DNA of 64,000 nucleotides from Glaciimonas soli (GTDB lineage Bacteria > Pseudomonadota > Gammaproteobacteria > Burkholderiales > Burkholderiaceae_D). Positions 24,868-32,649 of the stretch are shown here, piece by piece. How positions within the stretch are numbered: the first letter of the stretch is position 1; every line of letters starts with the position of its first letter. A program made the translations under genes and the position numbers. The notes beneath the pieces were generated by a model. It was given only the letters and a program-made list of their open reading frames with translations. It was not told where the DNA came from and did no database searches. The stretch spans positions 868,001 through 932,000 of the forward strand of contig NZ_WINI01000001.1 in NCBI RefSeq assembly GCF_009497155.1, read 5' to 3'.

Positions 24868-25917
24868 ATGCAATACCGCGAACTAGGACAAAGCAATCTG
24901 AAAGTCAGCCTCATCACACTCGGCACGATGACATGGGGTGAGCAAAATACCGAAGCTGACGCACATGCGCAAATTGATATGGCGCTCGAACATGGCGTCA
25001 ACCTGATCGACACCGCTGAAATGTACCCAGTCCCTCCTCGCGCAGAAACCCAAGGATTGACGGAGCGTTATGTCGGAAGTTGGCTAAAAAAACCAGGCAA
25101 TCGTGAACGAGTCATGGTCGCCACCAAAGCCACCGGCCCGGCACGCAAACCACATAATCCACGCCATGTGCGTGGCGGCATCAACAACTTTGATCGTAAA
25201 GGTTTGACGGAGGCATTAAACGGTAGCCTGGAGCGACTACAAACCGATTACGTTGATTTATATCAATTGCATTGGCCGGATCGTAGCGTCAATTGTTTTG
25301 GCACGTTGAATTATGCACATCATGCTGATGAAGATACCGTAGCTATTGAGGAAACATTGGCGATACTCGCCGATTTCATTCAGGCAGGGAAAATAAGACA
25401 CATCGGGATTTCAAATGAAACACCGTGGGGCATGGCGCAATTCCTGCGTGCCACGGAAAAATTCAATTTGCCACGAATAGCGACGATTCAAAATCCCTAC
25501 AGTCTGCTAAACCGTGTTTTTGAAATCAGTCACTCTGAATTTTCTTATCGTGAACAGGTAGGTTTGCTGGCATATTCACCGTTAGCATTTGGCATGTTAA
25601 CGGGTAAATACTTGAACGGTGCGCGGCCCGTTGGTGCGCGCTTGTCGTTATTCGAGCGCTTCCAACGTTACAACAATCCACAAGTCGAACGCGTGATTGG
25701 TGACTATGTTGCGCTAGCTAAAAAGCATGGTCTGGACCCAGCACAAATGGCTTTGGCTTTCGTCAACAGCCGTGGCTTTGTCACGAGCAATATCATCGGT
25801 GCCACCACACTGCAGCAATTGCAAAGCAATCTTGATAGCATCAACATCACACTCACTGATGATATCTTGCAAGAGATAGACGCAATTCATACGCGTCAAC
25901 CAAATCCGGCACCATAA
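24868..25917 (+). CDS. tas: Aldo/keto reductase, Tas-like
   Basis: The 349-residue protein closely follows E. coli Tas over its full length: MQYRELGQSNLKVSLITLGTMTWGEQNTEADAHAQIDMALEHGVNLIDTAEMYPVPPRAETQGLTE at the N-terminus (catalytic Asp about 48 and Tyr about 53), RLQTDYVDLYQLHWPDR, RHIGISNETPWGM, RIATIQNPYSLLNR and KHGLDPAQMALAFVNSRGFV. It is an NADPH-dependent oxidoreductase of the TIM-barrel AKR superfamily; the physiological carbonyl substrate is unknown. A strong AAAGGAAAAAG ribosome site precedes ATG 24868. Confidence 0.94.
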   Translation: MQYRELGQSNLKVSLITLGTMTWGEQNTEADAHAQIDMALEHGVNLIDTAEMYPVPPRAETQGLTERYVGSWLKKPGNRERVMVATKATGPARKPHNPRHVRGGINNFDRKGLTEALNGSLERLQTDYVDLYQLHWPDRSVNCFGTLNYAHHADEDTVAIEETLAILADFIQAGKIRHIGISNETPWGMAQFLRATEKFNLPRIATIQNPYSLLNRVFEISHSEFSYREQVGLLAYSPLAFGMLTGKYLNGARPVGARLSLFERFQRYNNPQVERVIGDYVALAKKHGLDPAQMALAFVNSRGFVTSNIIGATTLQQLQSNLDSINITLTDDILQEIDAIHTRQPNPAP

Positions 25918-25929
25918 AACTGGACACTG

Positions 25930-25959
25930 AGCGTCACTTTCACTTCTGAAAGTGACGCT
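25930..25959. terminator. Hairpin between convergent genes
   Basis: AGCGTCACTTTC-ACTTCT-GAAAGTGACGCT is a 12-bp perfect stem placed between the stops of the aldo/keto reductase (25917) and the SBF-like permease (25984). It lacks a T-tract. Confidence 0.65.
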
Positions 25960-25983
25960 ACTAACGCAGCCTGCTCGCCTAAA

Positions 25984-26985
25984 TTACTCTTCCAATGTGC
26001 CCTGCTTAATCTCCTCCTCAGTACGAGGACGAGAGGCATAACGTCGGGCCAGGAAAGCACATACCATCAATTGAATTTGGTGAAACAGCATTAGCGGCAA
26101 TACCACCATACCTACTATATGACCAGCAAAAAGAACATTCGCCATCGGGATACCGCTGGCTAAACTTTTCTTCGAGCCACAAAATACCATCGTAATTTCA
26201 TCTGCCTTTGAAAATCCGAGACGCCGACTGATGAAGGTCGCTATCGCCAACATCGCAAATAACAGAACTATCAATACCAGCACCAATCCCAGCAAGGAAA
26301 GTGCAGGTAACTGCTGCCACAAACCGCGCACCACGGCTTCGCTAAATGCTGTGTAGACCACTAATAAAATCGAACCTTGATCAACCACTTTCAGCATGCT
26401 TTTATTCTTATCTACCCACTTGCCTATCCAACGTCGCGCGATTTGACCAGCCACAAAGGGAAGTAATAACTGCAAGAGGATTTTTAAAATAGCATCGAAC
26501 TCACCATGCTGCTGACTATGCGTCACCACGATCAATCCGACCAACAGCGGGGTCAAAAATATACCAATCAGGTTAGACGCGGAAGCACTGCACACCGCTG
26601 CAGGGACATTGCCGCGCGCGACCGACGTAAATGCAATGGAAGATTGCACGGTCGAAGGCAGAGTGCATAAAAACAAAATGCCAAGATAAAGATCGGGTGT
26701 CACCAGTGGCAAAAAGACTGGCTTAAACACCAAACCTAGCAACGGAAACAACACAAAAGTAAACGCCAATACCGTCAAATGCAAACGCCAATGCAACGCA
26801 CCTTCCAACACTGCCTCACGCGACAATTTCGCACCGTGCAAAAAGAACAGCAAGCTAATCGAAACCATCGTGATCCAACTAAATGCCTCTGCGACTTCTC
26901 CTTTACAAGGAAAGAAACTTGCGATGAGTACAGTGGTAACGAGTAACAGCGTGAAATTATCGGGTAGAAAACGGGGACGGGTCAT
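25984..26985 (-). CDS. SBF-like (bile acid:sodium symporter family, YfeH-like) permease
   Basis: ATG 26985 (333 residues) is preferred to the upstream TTG. About ten hydrophobic helices carry YfeH-type motifs: TMVSISLLFFLHGAKLS, LFLCTLPSTVQSSIAFTSVARGNVPAAVCSASASNLIGIFLTPL (about 105-150) and FCGSKKSLASGIPMANVLF (about 265-283). Members are related to the sodium:bile acid symporters; the bacterial substrate is unknown. It is downstream of the ftr operon but separated by a terminator and about 100 bp. Confidence 0.88.
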   Translation of the reverse strand: MTRPRFLPDNFTLLLVTTVLIASFFPCKGEVAEAFSWITMVSISLLFFLHGAKLSREAVLEGALHWRLHLTVLAFTFVLFPLLGLVFKPVFLPLVTPDLYLGILFLCTLPSTVQSSIAFTSVARGNVPAAVCSASASNLIGIFLTPLLVGLIVVTHSQQHGEFDAILKILLQLLLPFVAGQIARRWIGKWVDKNKSMLKVVDQGSILLVVYTAFSEAVVRGLWQQLPALSLLGLVLVLIVLLFAMLAIATFISRRLGFSKADEITMVFCGSKKSLASGIPMANVLFAGHIVGMVVLPLMLFHQIQLMVCAFLARRYASRPRTEEEIKQGTLEE

Positions 26986-27090
26986 GGCGAAGCAGCGCAA
27001 GTGAACTGAAAAGAAATACTGAGCTGCGTATTCTACTCCGCTTCGTTTTAGATTGCCGATTAGTCACCGGAGCTGCATTAAGCAAAAAGC

Positions 27091-27119
27091 AAAATGGCGC
27101 CCATCGGACGCCATTTTTT
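27091..27119 (-). terminator. Intrinsic terminator of the ftr operon
   Basis: AAAATGGCG...CGCCATTTTT forms a stem about 27 bp past the FtrD stop codon on the minus strand, with T-rich sequence downstream on that strand. Confidence 0.8.
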
Positions 27120-27145
27120 CACTCACTTGTGTCATCAACTAACGG

Positions 27146-28567
27146 TTACCAAATCCAAAACATCAACAACCAGGCAAAATTTACCAATCCCAACGCTGCA
27201 ATCATCGGCACCATGGCCACCAATCGTCGACCGATTGACTGTGTATAACGCCCGACCACGCCCCATGCCAGCCACGCACTCCACAAGCTGGTAGCTATCA
27301 ACAACATCGCACGAACATCATTCGCCCAAAACACTGGCAGATGCTCGCCACGCAATAAACTCACGGTGGTAGCCGATAATCCGACGAATACGCCGCAGCC
27401 TGCCAGAGGCACCATAGCCAACACTAAATGATTAAATCGTTGGCGATCCCAAGGCCCCAAAAGACGTGTACCGAGTGCAAATAATAGCGACAATGTCGTC
27501 CCCATCACTAAACCAGTAGCCAAGATATAGCCAACCACCAAACTACCATCGAGCCAGCTGAAGACATCGCTTTGCGCAGGATAATTGGTAAATATCCACC
27601 AAGGCGCATTGGTAGCGAATGGCCACATAATGTCACGCTCAATCAACCAGGTTGCAATGGTTTGTTTAAGCATGATGAACCAAGGACTGGCCGACCAATG
27701 AAACGCCCCGATCGCAATTCCCATCAAACCATACAAGGCTAAAGCACTTTCCCACAGGCTGTTATTTTTCTGGCCAAGCTGCACAATCTCCACCGTCGGC
27801 GAGCGCCAGGTTAGCGCAATCGCATCGCGATGGCCGCTACAACGGCCACACATATGACAATCAGCCGCACCCGTCATGGCGCGCAGTGGCACCAGCGGAG
27901 CACAATTAATTGCAATAGTTTTTTGGCCATGAATGTGCGGTGTTTTATAGGAAGCACGCCAGGCATCTTCGTTGACTTTGTAATGAAATGGCGCCAGCTT
28001 TGCCAGCAAACCGAAAACGCCGTTTACCGGGCACAAATATTTGCACCAAACCCGTTTGTCGCGTCCATATAAATAACCAACGATCATCGCGCCAACAGTC
28101 GAGCCGCCCAACACCAGCAACACCGCTTTTGGATATTGATAGACGCTCACCATCTGACCATAAATCGTGGTAAGCGCAAACGCCACGAAAGGCCAGCCTC
28201 CCCAGCGCATCCAGCGTGGAATCGCTTTAGCCCGGCCATGGCGACTAGCAAATTCAGTCAGTGCGCCTTCTGGGCATAATACCCCGCACCACACGCGCCC
28301 CATCAGCACCATACTGATCAGGACAAACGGCCACCATATTCCCCAAAAAGCAAACTGAGCGATCAAGGTCAGGTTAGACCAGATATGTGCCGTCTCATCC
28401 GGCAACGGCAAAAATATTGGTACTAGAATCAAAAAAGCGTAGAGCAATACAATGCACCACTGGATGCCGCGTATCAAACCGCCATGAAGTCGCATCCACT
28501 CACCCGTACGGGCGAGTCGTGTGGATGAAGTTGGTGACGTTGCTGCGGAGGTAGCGCAAGTACTCAT
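27146..28567 (-). CDS. ftrD: FtrD-like polyferredoxin membrane protein of ferrous iron uptake
   Basis: The 473-residue protein has several membrane helices and three cysteine clusters: CGVLCPEGALTEFASRHG (about 95-112), WCKYLCPVNGVFG (about 173-185) and CHMCGRCSGHRDAI (about 237-250), the NapH/NosR-type pattern for [4Fe-4S] centres in a membrane electron-transfer protein. In Bordetella and Brucella FtrABCD, FtrD is thought to take electrons from iron oxidised during import. It is the last gene of the minus-strand cluster ftrA-ftrB-ftrC-ftrD, 28 bp after ftrC. Confidence 0.9.
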   Translation of the reverse strand: MSTCATSAATSPTSSTRLARTGEWMRLHGGLIRGIQWCIVLLYAFLILVPIFLPLPDETAHIWSNLTLIAQFAFWGIWWPFVLISMVLMGRVWCGVLCPEGALTEFASRHGRAKAIPRWMRWGGWPFVAFALTTIYGQMVSVYQYPKAVLLVLGGSTVGAMIVGYLYGRDKRVWCKYLCPVNGVFGLLAKLAPFHYKVNEDAWRASYKTPHIHGQKTIAINCAPLVPLRAMTGAADCHMCGRCSGHRDAIALTWRSPTVEIVQLGQKNNSLWESALALYGLMGIAIGAFHWSASPWFIMLKQTIATWLIERDIMWPFATNAPWWIFTNYPAQSDVFSWLDGSLVVGYILATGLVMGTTLSLLFALGTRLLGPWDRQRFNHLVLAMVPLAGCGVFVGLSATTVSLLRGEHLPVFWANDVRAMLLIATSLWSAWLAWGVVGRYTQSIGRRLVAMVPMIAALGLVNFAWLLMFWIW

Positions 28568-28595
28568 GCAATATTCACGAATTAGTTAAAACAGG

Positions 28596-29438
28596 TCAGG
28601 CCGCAGCCTTAATTTGGGCCGACGCTTTTTTGGGTGCTGCGCGTCTCAACAAGAGCCACACCACCAGCCAATATGCTGCATATACCAGCAAACTCATCAA
28701 CGCCGGTTGCGCACGATAGCCTGTCATCGTGGCAATCAAATTACCGACTGGTGAGGTGTCATCCAACAAGCGAGAGCTATCCCATACTGGATCGATCAAT
28801 GTCGGAATAATATCCAGAGACATTAAGCGCTCAATGCCTGTCAACAGCAAACCCGCAGCCAAGAACAGTAAAAGCACTTCCGTCACTTGGAAAAAACGTC
28901 GCCAGGAGAAAATTTTGCCGCCCAGTTGCAACAGATAGAACGTCAAAAATGCCAGGGCAAAACCAAGCACTACTGCCAGCAAGAAACCGCCGGTACTTTC
29001 GTGCTGACCCAAGCCTAAGCCGTACAAGAAAATCACAGTCTCACTGCCTTCGCGGGCAATCGCCAACGCCGCCAGGATAGTCACGCCCCACCAGTTCGAC
29101 GTTTGTAAATTGGCGCTAAGCGAGGTTTCCATTTCGCGCTTCAAGGTGCGACCGTGCTTGCGCATCCAATACACCATCTGCACGATCAAGACTGCGGCGA
29201 CCAATACCATACCGATCTGGAAATAATCCTGGGCATCGCCGGAGAGTAACTCGCTGAAACCTAATAATGCAGCGCCCAAACCGATAGCCGCCAACACACC
29301 GATGGCAACCCCTGCCCACAGATAAGGTAAACCGCGACGTGCATCAGCACCGCCGTTTTTTAACCAGGCGTACAAAATACCTACAACCAATAAAGCCTCA
29401 ACGCTTTCGCGCCAGACGATGAACAAAATCTGTCCCAT
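28596..29438 (-). CDS. ftrC: FTR1-family high-affinity iron permease
   Basis: This 280-residue membrane protein has the two REXXE iron-ligand motifs of the FTR1/OFeT family: RESVE at about 10-14 and REGSE at about 129-133, each inside a helix. Seven hydrophobic helices are visible and the ending WLVVWLLLRRAAPKKA is typical. It moves iron across the inner membrane, working with periplasmic FtrA/FtrB and the electron-transfer protein FtrD. It follows ftrB by about 50 bp. Confidence 0.95.
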   Translation of the reverse strand: MGQILFIVWRESVEALLVVGILYAWLKNGGADARRGLPYLWAGVAIGVLAAIGLGAALLGFSELLSGDAQDYFQIGMVLVAAVLIVQMVYWMRKHGRTLKREMETSLSANLQTSNWWGVTILAALAIAREGSETVIFLYGLGLGQHESTGGFLLAVVLGFALAFLTFYLLQLGGKIFSWRRFFQVTEVLLLFLAAGLLLTGIERLMSLDIIPTLIDPVWDSSRLLDDTSPVGNLIATMTGYRAQPALMSLLVYAAYWLVVWLLLRRAAPKKASAQIKAAA

Positions 29439-29490
29439 CGCTACTCTCCGTTCTTATTTTGCAACGCATTTTATAATTCAAATGCGCGGT

Positions 29491-29838
29491 TTACTTGGCG
29501 ACAATCACGCCCTTGGCGCTTTGATGAAAATCGTCGAAAAATTTGTATTCACCCGGTGACAACGGCGCAATCACCACGAAAGACTCTGCGCCTGGCGCCA
29601 ATACTTTTTCTTTACGTAATTGCACACTTTCAAATTCAACTGCCGACGTACCAGTGTTGTGGACCGTGATTTTGATTTTTTGGCCCGCAGGTACTTCAAT
29701 TCGAGCGGGATTAAGTACGCCATCCTTCATTTCTAATTTGAAGGTCGGCAAATCTGCAGCAAACGATGCAGTTGCCTGCAATAGCAAAGCAGTAAGTAAA
29801 CCAGCGGAGAAACCGCTGCGTATTTTATTCAAAGACAT
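29491..29838 (-). CDS. ftrB: Periplasmic cupredoxin of ferrous iron uptake
   Basis: ATG 29838 (115 residues) is preferred because AGGAG lies 8 bases upstream; the GTG three codons earlier would overlap it. A signal peptide (SAGLLTALLLQATASFA) precedes a small cupredoxin-type domain: LKMEMK-like opening, VPAGQKIKITVHNTGTSAVEFESVQLRKEKVLAPGAESFVVI and PGEYKFFDDFHQSAKGVIVAK. FtrB-type cupredoxins are proposed to oxidise Fe2+ with FtrA. The canonical Cys-His-Met copper site is not obvious, a point shared with related EfeO-type cupredoxins. Confidence 0.9.
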   Translation of the reverse strand: MSLNKIRSGFSAGLLTALLLQATASFAADLPTFKLEMKDGVLNPARIEVPAGQKIKITVHNTGTSAVEFESVQLRKEKVLAPGAESFVVIAPLSPGEYKFFDDFHQSAKGVIVAK

Positions 29839-29980
29839 CAATACCACTCCTGCTTGTCAATATGCAGAGAAAAGACGAAGGTACCAATATACATCAGCAC
29901 CTTCAAATGATCATCATTCGCACTATCATTAATGGAGACTTGGCGCCCACATTGCATGACATTACTTATGCCTGTATTAA

Positions 29981-30559
29981 TTAGTAGCCACCCTTTTTGC
30001 CAACGCCAGCGAAAATAAATTCATTCGTGACAACAAAAGGCTTAAACCATGGGCCGACACCCGTTTCTTTATCAACATGACGGCCAAAATGTTCATGCGT
30101 ATTCATTGATGGGGGCAAGATCGTCATCTTCAGAGTGTATTTTCCAGGGCCATCTAATTTGACGTTATCGCCATAATGCGGACCGTCACTCGCAACCATC
30201 GGCATCATCTCGCCTTTAATCACTTTAGTAGAGCCTGCTTTAGTGAATTCATAAGAGATCATCAAAGCGGGCATCCAGTCACCCTCTGCAAAACCATTCG
30301 GATTGTTTTTGACGGCGCGAATATCGGCTTCTACATGCATGTCCGAATCTTCTGCTTTGCGCATCATACCTTCAGGCTCCATCTTGGTCGGCTGCAAATA
30401 TACCGCGCTGACTTCAAGGCCGTTAAAAATTTGCGGCTTGCCAATTGGGTATTCTGCTGCCCAAGCACTACTTGCAAAGCAGGTAGTGGCGACTGCAAGC
30501 AACGCTGCATTTTTAATATGCGTTTTTAAATTCATTTTTAAACTTGTCTTTACGCCCAT
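29981..30559 (-). CDS. ftrA: P19-type periplasmic ferrous-iron-binding protein
   Basis: The 192-residue protein has a signal peptide (IKNAALLAVATTCFASSAWA) and the P19/Tp34 features: YPIGKPQIFNGLEVSAVYLQPTKM, EDSDMHVEADIRAVKNNPNGFAEGDWMPALMISYEF (metal-binding Met/His/Glu), GEMMPMVASDGPHYGDNVK and THEHFGRHVDKETGVGPWFKPF. P19 proteins bind Fe and Cu in the periplasm and hand iron to FTR1 permeases. It is the first gene of the operon, with AGAGG before ATG 30559 and a Fur box just upstream. Confidence 0.93.
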   Translation of the reverse strand: MGVKTSLKMNLKTHIKNAALLAVATTCFASSAWAAEYPIGKPQIFNGLEVSAVYLQPTKMEPEGMMRKAEDSDMHVEADIRAVKNNPNGFAEGDWMPALMISYEFTKAGSTKVIKGEMMPMVASDGPHYGDNVKLDGPGKYTLKMTILPPSMNTHEHFGRHVDKETGVGPWFKPFVVTNEFIFAGVGKKGGY

Positions 30560-30581
30560 CTTCTAGCCTCTTTCAAACAGA

Positions 30582-30611
30582 GTAAATGATAATGATTATT
30601 GTTTGATTATA
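30582..30611 (-). promoter_or_regulatory. Fur box and -10 element of the ftr operon
   Basis: Positions 30582-30600 match the 19-bp Fur consensus at 15 of 19 bases (TAAATGATAATGATTATT). A perfect -10 TATAAT (minus strand) lies at 30606-30611, so the Fur box covers the start of transcription. Iron repression of ftrABCD follows as inference. Confidence 0.85.
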
Positions 30612-30775
30612 GCACCGGCACAAACATCATGCACATATGCAAATTCTGCTATTTACAAATAGAAAGCCGACTGAAAGCACCACGCGCATTCAATAAAATA
30701 TCTTAATAAAGATGAATTTAGAGTCGGATTGCGATTCATTCGCAATTCCCTCTTCCAAAATACGCATAGCTCAGC

Positions 30776-30781
30776 TATAAT
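30776..30781 (+). promoter_or_regulatory. -10 element of the first tRNA-Arg gene
   Basis: A perfect TATAAT ends 11 bp before the tRNA, followed by a short GC/T-rich stretch. A weak -35 (TTCCAA, 30753-30758) sits at 17-bp spacing. The second tRNA has its own TATAAT at 31079-31084. Confidence 0.65.
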
Positions 30782-30791
30782 CTCGTTTTTC

Positions 30792-30868
30792 GCGGCTGTA
30801 GCTCAGCTGGATAGAGTACTTGGCTACGAACCAAGGGGTCGTGGGTTCGATTCCTGCCAGCCGCACCA
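30792..30868 (+). tRNA. tRNA-Arg (anticodon ACG), copy 1
   Basis: The 77-nt sequence folds as a cloverleaf: acceptor GCGGCTG/CAGCCGC, D-arm GCTCAGCTGGATAGAGT, anticodon stem CTTGG/CCAAG with loop CTACGAA (anticodon ACG), T-arm GTGGGTTCGATTCCTGC and an encoded CCA. A34 is read as inosine in bacteria, decoding CGU, CGC and CGA. A second, identical copy lies at 31096. Confidence 0.98.
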
Positions 30869-30875
30869 GTTTCTG

Positions 30876-30908
30876 AGGGTCTGCAAGAGAAATCTTGCAG
30901 ACCCTTTC
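30876..30908 (+). terminator. Terminator of tRNA-Arg copy 1
   Basis: AGGGTCTGCAAG-AGAAAT-CTTGCAGACCCT followed by TTCTGG. The same hairpin follows copy 2. Confidence 0.88.
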
Positions 30909-31095
30909 TGGTTTACGGGGTGCTCTTAACAACCGCTAAATTCTTGCGTCTTAACAAAAACAGTCGTTTTTAAATATATTGAACGCCATATGTCCTCAAT
31001 ATGCACTGCGGCATAAGGATAGCGGCAATTAAACAGCAAATTCTGTTGAAAAAAACTCCCTAAAAATAAAAACTCCTATATAATTCTGCTCTTTC

Positions 31096-31172
31096 GCGGC
31101 TGTAGCTCAGCTGGATAGAGTACTTGGCTACGAACCAAGGGGTCGTGGGTTCGATTCCTGCCAGCCGCACCA
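31096..31172 (+). tRNA. tRNA-Arg (anticodon ACG), copy 2
   Basis: Identical to copy 1 over all 77 nt, including the anticodon loop CTACGAA and encoded CCA. Its promoter has TATAAT at 31079-31084. The duplicated block continues past the tRNA through the terminator. Confidence 0.98.
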
Positions 31173-31179
31173 GTTTTGA

Positions 31180-31211
31180 AGGGTCTGCAAGAGAAATCTT
31201 GCAGACCCTTT
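31180..31211 (+). terminator. Terminator of tRNA-Arg copy 2
   Basis: Same hairpin as after copy 1 (AGGGTCTGCAAG...CTTGCAGACCCT), followed by TTCTGGTTTACGG, which is also shared. Confidence 0.88.
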
Positions 31212-31249
31212 CTGGTTTACGGCATTACATTATTTTTCGCCAATAAAAA

Positions 31250-31278
31250 AGCCAATGATATTTAGTTGATCATTGGCT
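31250..31278 (-). terminator. Terminator of the Q/N-rich protein gene
   Basis: AGCCAATGAT...ATCATTGGCT with a run of A on the plus strand (U-tract on the minus-strand RNA, CTTTTTTATTG). Confidence 0.85.
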
Positions 31279-31312
31279 CTTCTTCATACTATTCACATTA
31301 CTCAGCTACAAA

Positions 31313-31627
31313 TCATGGGCGACGTGGCGGATATAGCGCTTTCCCGGCCTCATTAATTTGCTCTCGCAATGCGCGTCGTTCATCGGCCGACATGCGACCA
31401 TGCGAATTATTTTGATTATTATTCTGTTGATTGTTCTGCTGGTTATACTGTTGCCCACGGCTAACCTCCCGCACCGCATCGCGCTGCTCACGCTGATCGC
31501 GCTGCGGCTCATACTGACGCGGCTGTGAGTAGCGCGGCACTTGCTGCTCATCCTGCCGCGAAAATGCCTCAGCAGCGGTAGCAGCAAACAGCAAGCAAAT
31601 ACCAATTTTAAGAAACATCATATTCAT
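31313..31627 (-). CDS. Small secreted Gln/Asn-rich protein
   Basis: The 104-residue product has a signal peptide (LKIGICLLFAATAAEAF) and a low-complexity mature part: Gln/Arg-rich residues 24-55, then a Gln/Asn tract (about 58-74, QYNQQNNQQNNNQNNS), then the only ordered-looking piece MSADERRALREQINEAGKALYPP. The ending resembles a short conserved module seen in small periplasmic proteins of Oxalobacteraceae (from memory, not searched). Function unknown. It is a single gene, divergent from ompR, with its own terminator. Confidence 0.8.
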   Translation of the reverse strand: MNMMFLKIGICLLFAATAAEAFSRQDEQQVPRYSQPRQYEPQRDQREQRDAVREVSRGQQYNQQNNQQNNNQNNSHGRMSADERRALREQINEAGKALYPPRRP

Positions 31628-31797
31628 AAGGATTTCTTCTGTGAACTCCGAATAGCAGTTAAGATTTAACTCCTACCAGATCAGTGTAAGCCCCTCTCCT
31701 TTCTGTCATAAGATGTATTTAGTAAAGTGTGTAACACTTTGTAATCCATGCCCTTCAGGTATATTTTTGATTCGAACTCAACGTTACCATAGCCGAT

Positions 31798-32553
31798 ATG
31801 AATACTACAAATACATCTGCCCAAACCGCTAACACCCATCAACATAAAATCTTGGTGGTCGATGACGATATCCGCTTGCGCGACCTGTTACGTCGTTATC
31901 TGACGGAACAAGGCTTTCAAGTGGTGACTGCCGAGAACGCGCAAGCCATGAATAAGCTCTGGATCCGCGAGCGCTACGATCTGCTGGTACTCGATCTCAT
32001 GTTGCCTGGGGAAGATGGACTTGCCATCTGTCGCCGCTTACGCGGCGCCGGTGATCAGACGCCGATTATCATGCTCACGGCAAAGGGCGAAGATGTCGAT
32101 CGCATCGTTGGCTTGGAAATGGGCGCCGATGATTATCTGCCCAAGCCATTCAATCCTCGCGAACTGCTAGCCCGCATAGGTGCGGTCTTACGCCGGAAAG
32201 GCCCTGATGAATTGCCTGGTGCGCCGTCAGAAACACCGCAGTCTTTTGAATTTGGCCAATTTATTCTCGACCTGGGCACGCGTTCACTCAAGAAGAATGG
32301 CGAATCCGTGCCGTTGACCACCGGTGAATTTTCGGTGCTCAAAGTATTTGCCCGTCATGCACGCCAACCGCTGTCACGTGAAAAACTGATGGAATTAGCG
32401 CGCGGCCGGGAATATGAAGTTTTTGATCGCAGTCTTGACGTACAAATTTCGCGGTTACGCAAATTGATCGAACCTGATCCAGCCAATCCTTTGTATATCC
32501 AAACGGTGTGGGGTCTTGGTTATGTCTTCATTCCAGAAGGACAGCCACGTTGA
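31798..32553 (+). CDS. ompR: OmpR-family response regulator
   Basis: The 251-residue regulator has a receiver domain (acidic pocket VVDDD at about 20-24, phospho-acceptor Asp about 66 in LLVLDLMLPGEDG, Lys in LPKPFNPREL) and a C-terminal OmpR/PhoB winged helix (EFSVLKVFARHARQPLSREKLMELARGREYEVFDRSLDVQISRLRKLIEPDPANPLYIQTVWGLGYVF). The close match to OmpR (for example AKGEDVDRIVGLEMGADDYL) and the sensor gene 96 bp downstream identify the OmpR/EnvZ pair, which senses osmolarity or related envelope signals and controls porins. Confidence 0.93.
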   Translation: MNTTNTSAQTANTHQHKILVVDDDIRLRDLLRRYLTEQGFQVVTAENAQAMNKLWIRERYDLLVLDLMLPGEDGLAICRRLRGAGDQTPIIMLTAKGEDVDRIVGLEMGADDYLPKPFNPRELLARIGAVLRRKGPDELPGAPSETPQSFEFGQFILDLGTRSLKKNGESVPLTTGEFSVLKVFARHARQPLSREKLMELARGREYEVFDRSLDVQISRLRKLIEPDPANPLYIQTVWGLGYVFIPEGQPR

Positions 32554-32649
32554 TGCTTTGTTGACTTCTTTCGAAACCGCAGCAATCCTGATGAGTGCAG
32601 CCGGTTCCGAAAGAGCTCTGTTGATCCCTGCTTTGTTGGCTAATGCCTT

